Assembly: GCA_028290085.1 (NCBI GenBank)
Contig: JAQGKN010000018.1
Location: 1 to 7,267, forward strand
Direction of reading: 5' to 3'
Source of the DNA: Hyphomicrobiales bacterium
GTDB taxonomy: Bacteria > Pseudomonadota > Alphaproteobacteria > Rhizobiales > Beijerinckiaceae
DNA length: 7,267 nucleotides
Positions 1-6,205 of this stretch are shown here, piece after piece. Every line of letters starts with the position of its first letter. The stretch's first letter is position 1. Below the pieces are notes generated by a model. It was given only the letters and a program-made list of their open reading frames with translations, was not told where the DNA came from and made no database searches. The position numbers and the translations under genes were made by a program.

Positions 1-2
1 CA

Positions 3-131
3 ACTGAGCTCAAGATCTCGATCCCTCTCCGTGACGAACGGCTTACGACCGCTTTCTTCGATCTGGGGCCGGACCCCGCCGCTCTGACGGACCTTGTGGG
101 GCAGTGTCCTCGCGAGCAGGGGCTTCGATGA
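3..131 (+). CDS. Possible 3' end of an upstream gene (partial, unknown product)
   Basis: From position 3 a frame stays open to a TGA at 129-131 and gives 42 residues with no start codon needed inside the window, so it could be the C-terminus of a gene that begins to the left. About 70% of its codons end in G or C, as in the real genes nearby. The tail reads ...TTAFFDLGPDPAALTDLVGQ... and ends PREQGLR. I do not recognise the family. The segment LTDLxxxCxR resembles translations of the decayed repeats at 523-584 and 3365-3426, so it may instead be another worn copy of that element. The fragment is too short to assign a function. Confidence 0.35.
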   Translation, partial: TELKISIPLRDERLTTAFFDLGPDPAALTDLVGQCPREQGLR

Positions 132-319
132 ACGATCGTTTGTGATTTCGATCGAGGCGGAAGTAGCACAAGATGCCTGCTGACAGGGCTTTTCTCTGCT
201 TCAGGCGTACCTGCAACAAGGGAAGCCGAGGCTGCTTCGCCGATACTACAGCTAGCCATTTTGCAGAGTTCTTACAGAGTGCTGCGCGCGCTCGGGGTCT
301 GTAAAGTTCGGGCAGTGGT

Positions 320-334
320 GTCGTTTCAAACGAC
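320..334. repeat. 15-bp perfect palindrome, possible operator
   Basis: GTCGTTT and AAACGAC flank a single C, giving 7-bp arms around a one-base centre. The near-zero spacer suits a dimeric DNA-binding protein better than an RNA hairpin. There is no gene start immediately downstream, so a regulatory role is speculative, and chance is possible in decayed DNA. Confidence 0.3.
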
Positions 335-522
335 GTCGGCGGATCATGAGTTGTTCAGGATCTGGCTCTTCTAAAGTGCTTGATTTGGGCTCGAACGTTC
401 TGAGGATCCTTGTCGTGCCATCGTTTGGTGGCACTGATCACCAAGGGCGGTCAATGAATGCCGGAGCATTCCCCGCCTGTAGCCGTTCGTGAGTCCACGC
501 GGACCGTCTTGCTCCGGAATCT

Positions 523-584
523 GATGACATCATTCTGACGGCTTTCCTGGCGGACCTGACGGCGGATTGCCCTCGTTGGATCGC
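523..584. repeat. Diverged repeat, copy 1 (partner at 3365-3426)
   Basis: Aligned without gaps at an offset of 2842 bases, 51 of 62 positions match the stretch at 3365-3426. Read on the - strand, both copies encode a version of DPTxAIRRQ(V/I)RQE, and about half of the differences fall at third codon positions. This suggests that an ancestral coding sequence was on the - strand. The + strand readings (TAFLADLTADC here, TAFLTDLAADC in the other copy) are also similar. The copy here sits in a - frame of only about 50 codons without a credible start, so it looks like a remnant. Confidence 0.6.
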
Positions 585-845
585 TCGGAAATTTGCCGAC
601 CAGTGTGGGGCGTAGTTAGCAAGAAATCGGCGGTGACCCTCAGCAAACCGCGATCGAATAAGATGGGTGGAGTATTCGTCTAAAAAAGTTTGGGACTACG
701 TGCCAGTTTGCACAAACTTTCCATCCCAAAGTCACCGCGAGCCGCGCTGGGTAAGCACTCCTGGGGCTTGATGTGTGATGGTGTGCTGGCGCACGCCGCA
801 TTCGCCGCCGCCATGCTTTCCTCTTTAGTGAACATGGAGCTTGTG

Positions 846-1121
846 ATGCGGCGATTTTTCTTTGACGTGCGGACGCCCGATGCCGTCGTATTGGACCTCA
901 TCGGTGACATTCTCCCCGACGCAGAGAATGCGCTCGAAGAGGCGCGGAAAATTGCATGCGAATTGGCCTGCGGCACTCTCCGGGGCGATGGCGCGACGAT
1001 CCCGTTGGTCGTGCTGGTTCGAGATGAATTGGACGTAGCCGTGGGCTCGGTCAACGTCCTGCATGCCGTTACGGACGCTCTCGTCGGCAAGACCAAAGGC
1101 TCCGATGTTCCGTCAGCTTGA
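846..1121 (+). CDS. Small DUF6894-like protein
   Basis: This 91-residue protein begins MRRFFFDVRTPD and continues with an acidic stretch (GDILPDAENALEEARKIA). That is the layout of the DUF6894 group common in Hyphomicrobiales: an R-x-[FY]-F-D strand, then D-x-x-G/D, then an EA-rich helix around the middle, then a beta-strand region (IPLVVLVRDE). Members are usually 70-100 residues and have no known biochemical role; many occur as scattered paralogues. The frame is open further upstream to 690, but the ATG at 846 is chosen because GGAG (836-839) lies six bases before it and the family motif starts at once. No signal peptide or membrane segment is seen, so it is probably cytoplasmic. There is no gene close on either side. 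The assignment comes from the motif pattern by eye and is not certain. Confidence 0.7.
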   Translation: MRRFFFDVRTPDAVVLDLIGDILPDAENALEEARKIACELACGTLRGDGATIPLVVLVRDELDVAVGSVNVLHAVTDALVGKTKGSDVPSA

Positions 1122-1320
1122 CAATTGCGGGGCGAGATACGCTGCGTCCGAAACCCATTTGAGGCATAGTCTCACGGTCTAGTGCGGTAGTAATTCATGA
1201 CCCGTGGTAACCATTTCGTGCGACAGCGCTTTGAGCTTCTTGCTGTCCCTCGTCACGACAATCAGCAAACGTGCACTCTGGATTGCGTGCTCGCCCTCAA
1301 TCAGGTGCATCGTGTGTGTG
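1122..1320. other. Spacer without a recognisable gene
   Basis: Short overlapping frames exist on both strands (for example a 48-codon + frame from ATG 1197, and a - frame covering 1179-1400), but none has a family motif or a good ribosome site. No terminator with a T-run follows the DUF6894-like gene. Confidence 0.4.
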
Positions 1321-1569
1321 ATGCTGGAGCGTCGAACGCATAGCGTGCTGAACGCGGTTGGCGCCGGCATTCTCGCGTATCGCCCGCGCGAGGATCCCAT
1401 GATTTCCGGCCTGTTTGAGCGCGGATACTTGAATTCGCAGTTTGACGAGGATCCGTACTATGCGCTTCTCCTTCTCACGCCAGCAGGGCACGCCTCGGCT
1501 GCGCTCATTCGGGGCGGCGCGGGGATGAGAATCCGGCATTCAGGTGGACCGGCAGGCTTTGTAAGATGA
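1321..1569 (+). CDS. Possible small protein of unknown function
   Basis: From the ATG at 1321 this frame encodes 82 residues. The central part reads like a real protein: LNAVGAGILAYRPRED, then ISGLFERGYL, then FDEDPYYALLLLTPAGHA. A helix ending in ERGYL followed some 15 residues later by LTPAG resembles the end of small winged-helix-like proteins (recognition helix, wing, then the common LTPAGxAAL stretch), but the upstream helices are missing, so I make no functional call. Roughly 69% of the first 65 codons end in G or C, supporting coding. The start is uncertain: the frame is open back to GTG 1204, and the only purine-rich site (AGG, 1303-1305) is 15 bases before 1321. It may be the 3' remainder of a longer, damaged gene. 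Confidence 0.4.
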   Translation: MLERRTHSVLNAVGAGILAYRPREDPMISGLFERGYLNSQFDEDPYYALLLLTPAGHASAALIRGGAGMRIRHSGGPAGFVR

Positions 1570-1886
1570 TCGATCACGGAGTAAAGTGTAAATTGTTCGG
1601 CTCAAGCGATAATGGGGAGCTTGTGCGGTGACGGACGAAGCACTCTCTGAATACTTTGCGAAGTAATGTAGTCTGGAGCGGAGCGCGAGCTCGATTGCAC
1701 TGTGCGCGGTCAGCAATTCGACAATGGCGCGCTACGTATTTTGGCATTTGTTCCCCCTATGCTTTGCGCTCGAAGCAAATTTGAGTTTGGGTAGCGGAAG
1801 GATCAAGTTGCAAACTGAGCACCACCCCGCGTTTGTACCAGTCCCGGCGTCACGGTGCATTCGCGCGCCCCGCACCGGGTGCTCAA

Positions 1887-1913
1887 GGGCATGGGCGTGA
1901 TGGGCATGGGCGT
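1887..1913 (+). repeat. Two direct copies of GGGCATGGGCGT
   Basis: The 12-mer occurs at 1887-1898 and again at 1902-1913, exact, with a 15-base period. It lies 78 bases before the flgE start codon. A multiple-of-three period fits a short peptide repeat (GMGV-type on +, HAHA-type on -) as well as a protein-binding site; neither reading belongs to a supported gene. Confidence 0.5.
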
Positions 1914-1977
1914 ACCCGCTCAAAATGGGCAGTTTGGCGCAAGCCCTCTACCGCAGGGTCAGCTCATTCAGGTTTAC

Positions 1978-1983
1978 GAGAGG
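1978..1983 (+). promoter_or_regulatory. Ribosome binding site of flgE
   Basis: GAGAGG ends seven bases before the ATG at 1991. It decides between that start and an in-frame ATG at 1925, which has no such site and would add 22 residues not expected in the hook protein family. Confidence 0.75.
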
Positions 1984-1990
1984 TCTTCCC

Positions 1991-3238
1991 ATGAGTTTGT
2001 TTGCATCCATGCGCACGAGCGTGTCCGGAATGAATGCGCAGGCTGCACGCCTGTCTGCAGTCTCGGACAATATAGCGAACGTCAACACCACTGGATACAA
2101 GCAGGCCTCGACCGAATTCGAGACCGTAATGGGCCAGCAGGCAACCCAGGAAATAGTGTCGGGCGGCGTCATCTCTCATATGCGTCAGTCGGCGGAGTCG
2201 CAGGGAGCTCTGCGGAGTACCTCGAGTGCCACTGACCTTGCTGTGAATGGTAATGGCTTCTTTGTCGTCTCCAATAATTCTGGAGCGTCCTTCCTGACGC
2301 GGTCGGGTTCGTTCGTTCCCGACTCGCAAGGCAATCTGGTCAATACCGCGGGCTTCAAGCTCATGGGTTATCCGCTGGGCAGCACCGTCGCGACCGGTCT
2401 GCCGGGGGCTGGCGGAACAACGGCCATCAACATCGGCGCACTGTCTCTGAAGGCGACCCCTTCTGCAACCGGGTCGTTCACCGCGAACCTGCCGGCGACG
2501 AATGCTATCACTCCCGCTGCGAACTTGCCGTCTGCAAACGTCGCTGGCTCGGCCGTCGTCGGCAAGTCGTCGTTGGTCGCATACGATAATCTCGGCGCGC
2601 CCGTTACGATCGATTTGTATTTCAACAAGACCGCTGACAACACCTGGGAAGTTACTGCTTTCGACAGCGCCGGAGCGTCGCCGGGCGGCGGCTTTCCCTA
2701 TGCATCGGGTCCGCTTGCGACGTCGACACTTAACTTCAATCCCGCCGATGGCAGTCTGGCGTCGGGGACGAGCATCGATATGGCTGTCGCCAACGGAGGC
2801 AATCTCAGCATTGATCTTTCGAAAACCACGCAGCTCGCCGCAAAGTATGCGGTGGTTGATTCGTCAATCGACGGAAACGCGCCCAGCGCTGTGGCAAATG
2901 TCGAGATCGATGACCAGGGCGTTCTCTATGCCGTTTATGCAAACGGCGCGCGGACGGCGACTTACAAGATTCCGCTCGCAAACGTCCGCAGCCCCGACAA
3001 TCTCACGCTGTTGAGCGGCAATGTGTACACCGAATCATCCGATTCCGGGTCGGTCGTTGTTTCCGATGCGCAAACAGCTGGGCTTGGAAAAATCATGTCG
3101 GGGAGCCTTGAGGACTCGACCGTGGATCTGGCAAACGAACTTACAACGATGATCGAGTCGCAACGCGGTTACACCGCCAATTCGAAAGTATTTCAGACGA
3201 GCGCAGATCTCATGGACGTGCTCGTGAATCTCAAATAG
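1991..3238 (+). CDS. flgE: Flagellar hook protein FlgE
   Basis: The 415-residue product would polymerise into the hook, the flexible joint between basal body and filament. It is exported by the flagellar type III apparatus, consistent with no signal peptide. The N-terminus MSLFASMRTSVSGMNAQA, followed by DNIANVNTTGYK (about 28-39), is the classic rod/hook motif of rhizobial FlgE. DLAVNGNGFFVV begins at residue 82. The variable outer domain spans roughly 130-330. DNLTLLSGNVY begins at 336. The C-terminal helix from 364 (GLGKIMSGSLEDSTVDLANELTTMI...) ends in SQRGYTANSKVFQTSADLMD. The length is normal for the family. FlgF and FlgG share the terminal motifs but are about 250 residues long, so FlgE fits best. 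Start at ATG 1991 rather than 1925 because of GAGAGG at 1978-1983. Unusually, no other flagellar gene lies in the window, so this may be a lone or second copy. A stem-loop follows the stop codon. Confidence 0.95.
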   Translation: MSLFASMRTSVSGMNAQAARLSAVSDNIANVNTTGYKQASTEFETVMGQQATQEIVSGGVISHMRQSAESQGALRSTSSATDLAVNGNGFFVVSNNSGASFLTRSGSFVPDSQGNLVNTAGFKLMGYPLGSTVATGLPGAGGTTAINIGALSLKATPSATGSFTANLPATNAITPAANLPSANVAGSAVVGKSSLVAYDNLGAPVTIDLYFNKTADNTWEVTAFDSAGASPGGGFPYASGPLATSTLNFNPADGSLASGTSIDMAVANGGNLSIDLSKTTQLAAKYAVVDSSIDGNAPSAVANVEIDDQGVLYAVYANGARTATYKIPLANVRSPDNLTLLSGNVYTESSDSGSVVVSDAQTAGLGKIMSGSLEDSTVDLANELTTMIESQRGYTANSKVFQTSADLMDVLVNLK

Positions 3239-3242
3239 CTGG

Positions 3243-3267
3243 ACGGGATCTTTGCGGTTCGATCCGT
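3243..3267 (+). terminator. Stem-loop just after flgE; possible terminator without a T-run
   Basis: ACGGGATC at 3243-3250 pairs with GATCCGT at 3261-3267 apart from one bulged G, enclosing a ten-base loop. It begins four bases after the stop codon. No T-run follows, so intrinsic termination is doubtful; it could protect the mRNA 3' end. Confidence 0.3.
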
Positions 3268-3364
3268 AGAGACGGACGGCGTTTCGCGAAATGTCGCTGG
3301 AGTCAACGATCCCAACTATTCGCGTGGCTCCTATCACGTCGCCAGCCTGATCACCCGGGTTGGC

Positions 3365-3426
3365 GACGACTTCATTCAGACGGCGTTCTTGACGGATCTG
3401 GCGGCGGATTGCCATCGTCGGGTCGC
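3365..3426. repeat. Diverged repeat, copy 2 (partner at 523-584)
   Basis: This stretch matches 523-584 at 51 of 62 positions without gaps. Here the - strand frame is longer and reads EQLMIRVQALVWREE, then RDPTMAIRRQIRQERR. It starts near 3478, but no convincing ribosome site precedes the ATG, and the frame runs on antisense into flgE. The nearby 15-mer GCGGATCATGAGTTG (3470-3484) also occurs at 339-353, although there it lies on the opposite side of the repeat. Confidence 0.6.
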
Positions 3427-3469
3427 GGTGAAGCAGGCTTGGTTCCTCTCGCCACACGAGGGCCTGAAC

Positions 3470-3484
3470 GCGGATCATGAGTTG
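3470..3484. repeat. 15-mer shared exactly with 339-353
   Basis: GCGGATCATGAGTTG is identical in both places. On the - strand it encodes QLMIR, and the preceding residue is E in both copies (EQLMIR). Relative to the 62-base repeat the order is swapped, which suggests that the left region holds pieces of two copies rather than one simple duplication. Confidence 0.55.
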
Positions 3485-3534
3485 CTCGCGATGCAGGTGA
3501 GTATTTGTAGACGTCTCTCCTCATTAAAAGCCGC

Positions 3535-3624
3535 TGTAGCTGCTCATCTTTTCATCTCCGCATAACATTGAGGCACACGCTGCTTTTTAATCCGGCATAA
3601 TTGTATGAAATTTATGCAGCTACA
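3535..3624 (+). promoter_or_regulatory. Leader of the GGDEF-EAL gene with nested inverted repeats
   Basis: TGTAGCTGC (3535-3543) and GCAGCTACA (3616-3624) are perfect 9-bp inverted arms 72 bases apart. Inside and touching the right arm, GCATAA (3595-3600) and TTATGC (3612-3617) form a second inverted repeat with an 11-base spacer. The DNA is AT-rich compared with its surroundings and lies about 95-185 bases before the start codon, so it probably contains the promoter. Whether the repeats are operators or RNA folds cannot be told by eye. Confidence 0.3.
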
Positions 3625-3717
3625 TTTGGCGTTTACGATATAGCGAAACAAGTACGCGCGCCCAAATCGCCGTTAACATCTCGGGGTTAGTGTCCCTTGT
3701 GCAAAGTAGGGACGGTG

Positions 3718-5853
3718 ATGATGACGCAGATCGTGATACAGGCGCGTAGCAGTGCACAAGATGAGCCGAAACTCTACAATACAGCACTGGAAACGCTGAC
3801 ACACGTCGCATCACGCGAGAAGAACAAGCTCCTGTGCGCAGCGATGGACGAATTGCCGGAGGGCATCGTCCTCCTGGACTCAGAAGGCCGCTACGTTCAC
3901 TGGAACAAGAGCTACGCCGACATCTACAAGGCGACGGCGGATCTTTTCAAGGTCGGTGCGCGCCTTGCAGACACCCTGCGCATTGGGATGCAACGGGGCG
4001 ATTATCCAGAAGCAGTCGGCCGCGAAGAGGAATGGTACGCCGAACGCATGCACCGCTTGCAAAATCCCGGTCAGCGTCACGAGCAGCAGCTCGCCGACGG
4101 CCGGTGGATCCTGATCGAAGAGCGCCAGACGCCGGACAACAGTACGATCGGCCTGAGGGTCGACATCACCGAAATGAAGCGGCGCGAGGCCTCCTTCCGG
4201 CTGCTGTTCGAAGAAAATCCGATTCCGATGTACGTCCTGGATTTGGAATCCTCCCGCTTCCTCGCGATCAACGATGCAGCGCTCGATCATTACGGTTTTC
4301 CCCTCGCGCGATTCCTCGACATGCGGAGAGCGCAGGTGGTGTGCATGGAATGCGTCGGCAACGATGGCGCCATGGGAGCCAACGGCGCACAGGTGAGTTC
4401 CGAGCGGCATGTTCGCGCGGATGGCTCGGTCATTGATGTGACGACCTTCTCGCGCCAGACCACCTATGACGGCAAGCGCGCCCTTCTGGTCGCGGCCATC
4501 GACGTTACGGAACGCAACAGGAGCGAGGCGCGGATCGCTCATATGGCGCGACATGATGCGCTGACCGATCTGCCGAACCGCATGCTGTTCAAGGAGAGGC
4601 TCGACGCGGAAGTGATGAATTTCGCCCGTCACAAGCAGCCCTTCGCAGTTTTCTTGATCGACCTCGATCATTTCAAGACGGTGAACGACACGCTCGGGCA
4701 TTCGGCCGGTGACAAGCTTTTGGAGGAGGTATCGGCGCAGCTTCTTGAAACGGTTTCGGGGCCTTCGACCGTCGCACGTCTAGGTGGCGACGAATTCGCA
4801 GTCCTCCATGTCGGGCCGCAGGACGACGAGTCGGTCATCGCACTCGCGGGCGCGATCATCGCAGCGGTCGATCGGCCCCTGACAATCGCCGGTCATGTGG
4901 TGCGGGTCGGCGCCAGCGTCGGAATCGCGCAAGCGGGGCGCGATACGCCGAGCGCCGAAGTTTTCCTACGAAACGCCGATATCGCGCTCTATCAGGCGAA
5001 AGCTGCGGGACGGTCGACCTATCGATGTTTCGAGCCAGCCATGGACGAGGCTTTGCGTTCGAAGCTCGAATTCGAGCGCGACCTGCATGAGGCGGTCGTG
5101 ACGCGCGCCCTGGCTGTCCATTATCAACCAATCGTGGAGCTCTCTTCCGGGATTCCGAAAAGCATGGAAGCCCTGGTGCGATGGACGCACCCACTGCGCG
5201 GCGAGATCTCGCCCGTCGAATTCATTCCCGTCGCCGAGGAGATGGGGCTCATCAAGGAAGTCGGAAAGTTCGTTCTCGAAACGGCATGCCGAGATGCGGC
5301 CGAATGGCCACTCAGTGTAAATGTTGCGATTAATGTCTCGCCGCTGCAGCTTGTGGGCGGAGACTTCTACGACCTCGTCGTGAATGCGTTGTCAAGCGCT
5401 GGCCTCGCGCCTGAGCGGCTCGATCTCGAGATAACGGAATCGCTTCTCATGGATGCAAGTGATGAGACAGTGCGGTCGCTGCAGGCCCTGCGAGATCTAG
5501 GCGTCGGTGTCTCCATGGATGATTTCGGAACCGGCTATTCCTCCCTCAGCTATCTCAGAAAGTTTCCAATCAGCAAGATCAAGATCGATCGTTCCTTCAT
5601 CGGCGACTTGGGCTCCAAGCCCGAGGCGCAGGCGATTGTGCGGGCCATCGTGATGCTCGGGACGAGCCTCGGTATGGACGTTGTCGCGGAAGGCATCGAG
5701 CATCTCGACGATCTTGCCTTCCTGCGCGGCGAAAAATGCACGGAAGGGCAGGGGTTTCTGTTCAGCAGGCCTGTTCCGTCTTCGGATCTGCAAAAGATAT
5801 TTGAACGCCATGGGATTCTGCAGGCTGGCTGCTCGCATGTTTTGCGCGAGTAG
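3718..5853 (+). CDS. PAS-PAS-GGDEF-EAL cyclic-di-GMP synthase/phosphodiesterase
   Basis: The 711-residue protein has four domains: a PAS_7-like PAS at about 43-150 (LPEGIVLLDSEGRYVHWN... ending VDITE), a second PAS at about 160-265 (ending IDVTERN), GGDEF from about 276 to 440, and EAL from about 452 to 700. GGDEF domains make c-di-GMP from two GTP and EAL domains cleave it to pGpG. The GGDEF signature is intact (356-360). The RxxD inhibitory site normally found five residues before it is absent (SGPS there). The EAL residues are all present: E484 of EAL, N539, EITE 571-574, D601 and D602 of DDFGTGYSS, K622, E658 and Q678. Both activities are therefore possible, and EAL looks competent. There is no signal peptide or membrane segment, so it is probably cytosolic and senses through its PAS domains; the ligand is unknown. 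AGGGA (3708-3712) serves ATG 3718 or, with better spacing, ATG 3721; TTG 3697 is less likely. It has its own leader and is probably not co-transcribed with flgE. Confidence 0.95.
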   Translation: MMTQIVIQARSSAQDEPKLYNTALETLTHVASREKNKLLCAAMDELPEGIVLLDSEGRYVHWNKSYADIYKATADLFKVGARLADTLRIGMQRGDYPEAVGREEEWYAERMHRLQNPGQRHEQQLADGRWILIEERQTPDNSTIGLRVDITEMKRREASFRLLFEENPIPMYVLDLESSRFLAINDAALDHYGFPLARFLDMRRAQVVCMECVGNDGAMGANGAQVSSERHVRADGSVIDVTTFSRQTTYDGKRALLVAAIDVTERNRSEARIAHMARHDALTDLPNRMLFKERLDAEVMNFARHKQPFAVFLIDLDHFKTVNDTLGHSAGDKLLEEVSAQLLETVSGPSTVARLGGDEFAVLHVGPQDDESVIALAGAIIAAVDRPLTIAGHVVRVGASVGIAQAGRDTPSAEVFLRNADIALYQAKAAGRSTYRCFEPAMDEALRSKLEFERDLHEAVVTRALAVHYQPIVELSSGIPKSMEALVRWTHPLRGEISPVEFIPVAEEMGLIKEVGKFVLETACRDAAEWPLSVNVAINVSPLQLVGGDFYDLVVNALSSAGLAPERLDLEITESLLMDASDETVRSLQALRDLGVGVSMDDFGTGYSSLSYLRKFPISKIKIDRSFIGDLGSKPEAQAIVRAIVMLGTSLGMDVVAEGIEHLDDLAFLRGEKCTEGQGFLFSRPVPSSDLQKIFERHGILQAGCSHVLRE

Positions 5854-5964
5854 TCGAAACCTGCCGCGCCAACTATTTGGAGACCCTGATCGCCGAGAGG
5901 CGGTGGAGGGGCAGTCTCTTGATGGTGCTGGCTTAGCCGACGTGCAGCCATTTGAGTGATCAGC

Positions 5965-6001
5965 CGAACCAGTATCATCGGCGTTCGTCCTCCGCTTTTT
6001 T
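5965..6001 (+). terminator. Weak intrinsic terminator candidate
   Basis: CGAAC (5965-5969) can pair with GTTCG (5983-5987), and a run of six T (5996-6001) follows eight bases later. An alternative pairing is GCCGA (5963-5967) with TCGGC (5978-5982). The stems are short and the gap to the T-run is long, so this is only a candidate for ending the GGDEF-EAL transcript. Confidence 0.2.
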
Positions 6002-6192
6002 CGAATGCTGCAACGATTGGTTCGTTCGGCGGCGCAGCCGCCAGGGAGCGTCGATCCGTCGCGCCATAGGTGAAGCAAATTCTCTTCGGTGTCAGTTGCT
6101 TGCTTGACGTGCGCCGAGGTCGGGCGTATCGGCGCAACGGTCGGTTGGAAGGCGTCGCACCGGCGTCTCGAGTGTCTTGCGCGCCGGCTACT

Positions 6193-6197
6193 GAGGA
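6193..6197 (+). promoter_or_regulatory. Ribosome binding site supporting a TTG start
   Basis: GAGGA lies eight bases before TTG 6206, in frame with the MFS transporter. The frame is open back to 6074 but holds no ATG before the first membrane segment; the other candidates (GTG 6089, TTG 6104) would add an unlikely basic leader. Confidence 0.6.
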
Positions 6198-6205
6198 TCT
6201 TTGCC

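Larger units (their letters stand above)
132..845. other. 714-base stretch without a confident gene; holds decayed repeats
   Basis: No frame on either strand gives a protein with recognisable domains, a good ribosome site and reasonable length. The longest candidates are a 43-codon + frame (173-304) and a 60-codon - frame (252-434); neither is convincing. The stretch contains one copy of a diverged repeat (523-584), a shared 15-mer (339-353), a 15-bp palindrome (320-334) and a 6-bp stem with a CGGA loop (456-471, GAATGC/GCATTC, no T-run after it). The picture is of decayed accessory DNA rather than a long regulatory region, but that is inference. Confidence 0.5.
1570..1990. other. 421-base region upstream of flgE; no gene recognised
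   Basis: No supported gene was found. The stretch must carry the flgE promoter if flgE is expressed on its own, but I see no clear sigma-54 (-24/-12) or sigma-28 site. A direct repeat lies at 1887-1913. A + frame from 1855 enters flgE in the wrong frame and is a shadow. Confidence 0.5.
3239..3717. other. 479-base intergenic region with decayed repeat and AT-rich leader
   Basis: The first half carries repeat copy 2 and the 15-mer shared with the left edge. The + frame continuing after the flgE stop stays open for about 100 codons (through DDFIQTAFLTDLAADC and NADHELLAM) but has no usable start. A - frame covers 3035-3478 (147 codons) and overlaps the flgE 3' end. From about 3505 the DNA becomes AT-rich and contains two inverted repeats, as expected for a promoter and leader. 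I see no single convincing -35/-10 pair. Confidence 0.5.
5854..6205. other. 352-base spacer before the MFS gene; no gene recognised
   Basis: No supported reading frame was found; long frames on the - strand here are the outer ends of antisense shadows of the neighbouring genes. A GC-rich hairpin lies at 6028-6042 (GGCGGC, GCA loop, GCCGCC) with no T-run after it. The promoter of the MFS gene should lie in this stretch, but I could not pick one. Confidence 0.5.

Noticed and set aside
690..845. 52-codon N-terminal extension of the DUF6894-like protein
   Set aside because: The family motif begins at the ATG at 846, which has GGAG six bases upstream; the extension shows no family similarity.
1741..1760. 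Sigma-54 promoter before flgE
   Set aside because: TTGGCA at 1741 suggests a -24 element, but the required GC ten bases after GG is not there.
1855..2235. 126-codon + frame crossing the flgE start
   Set aside because: It overlaps flgE in another frame and ends within it; the flgE frame has clear family motifs and its own ribosome site.
3880..4701. 273-codon - strand frame
   Set aside because: It is antisense to the PAS and GGDEF coding sequence, with no independent ribosome site or recognisable domain.
6028..6042. GC-rich hairpin as terminator
   Set aside because: The stem is perfect but only 6 bp, and no T-run follows.
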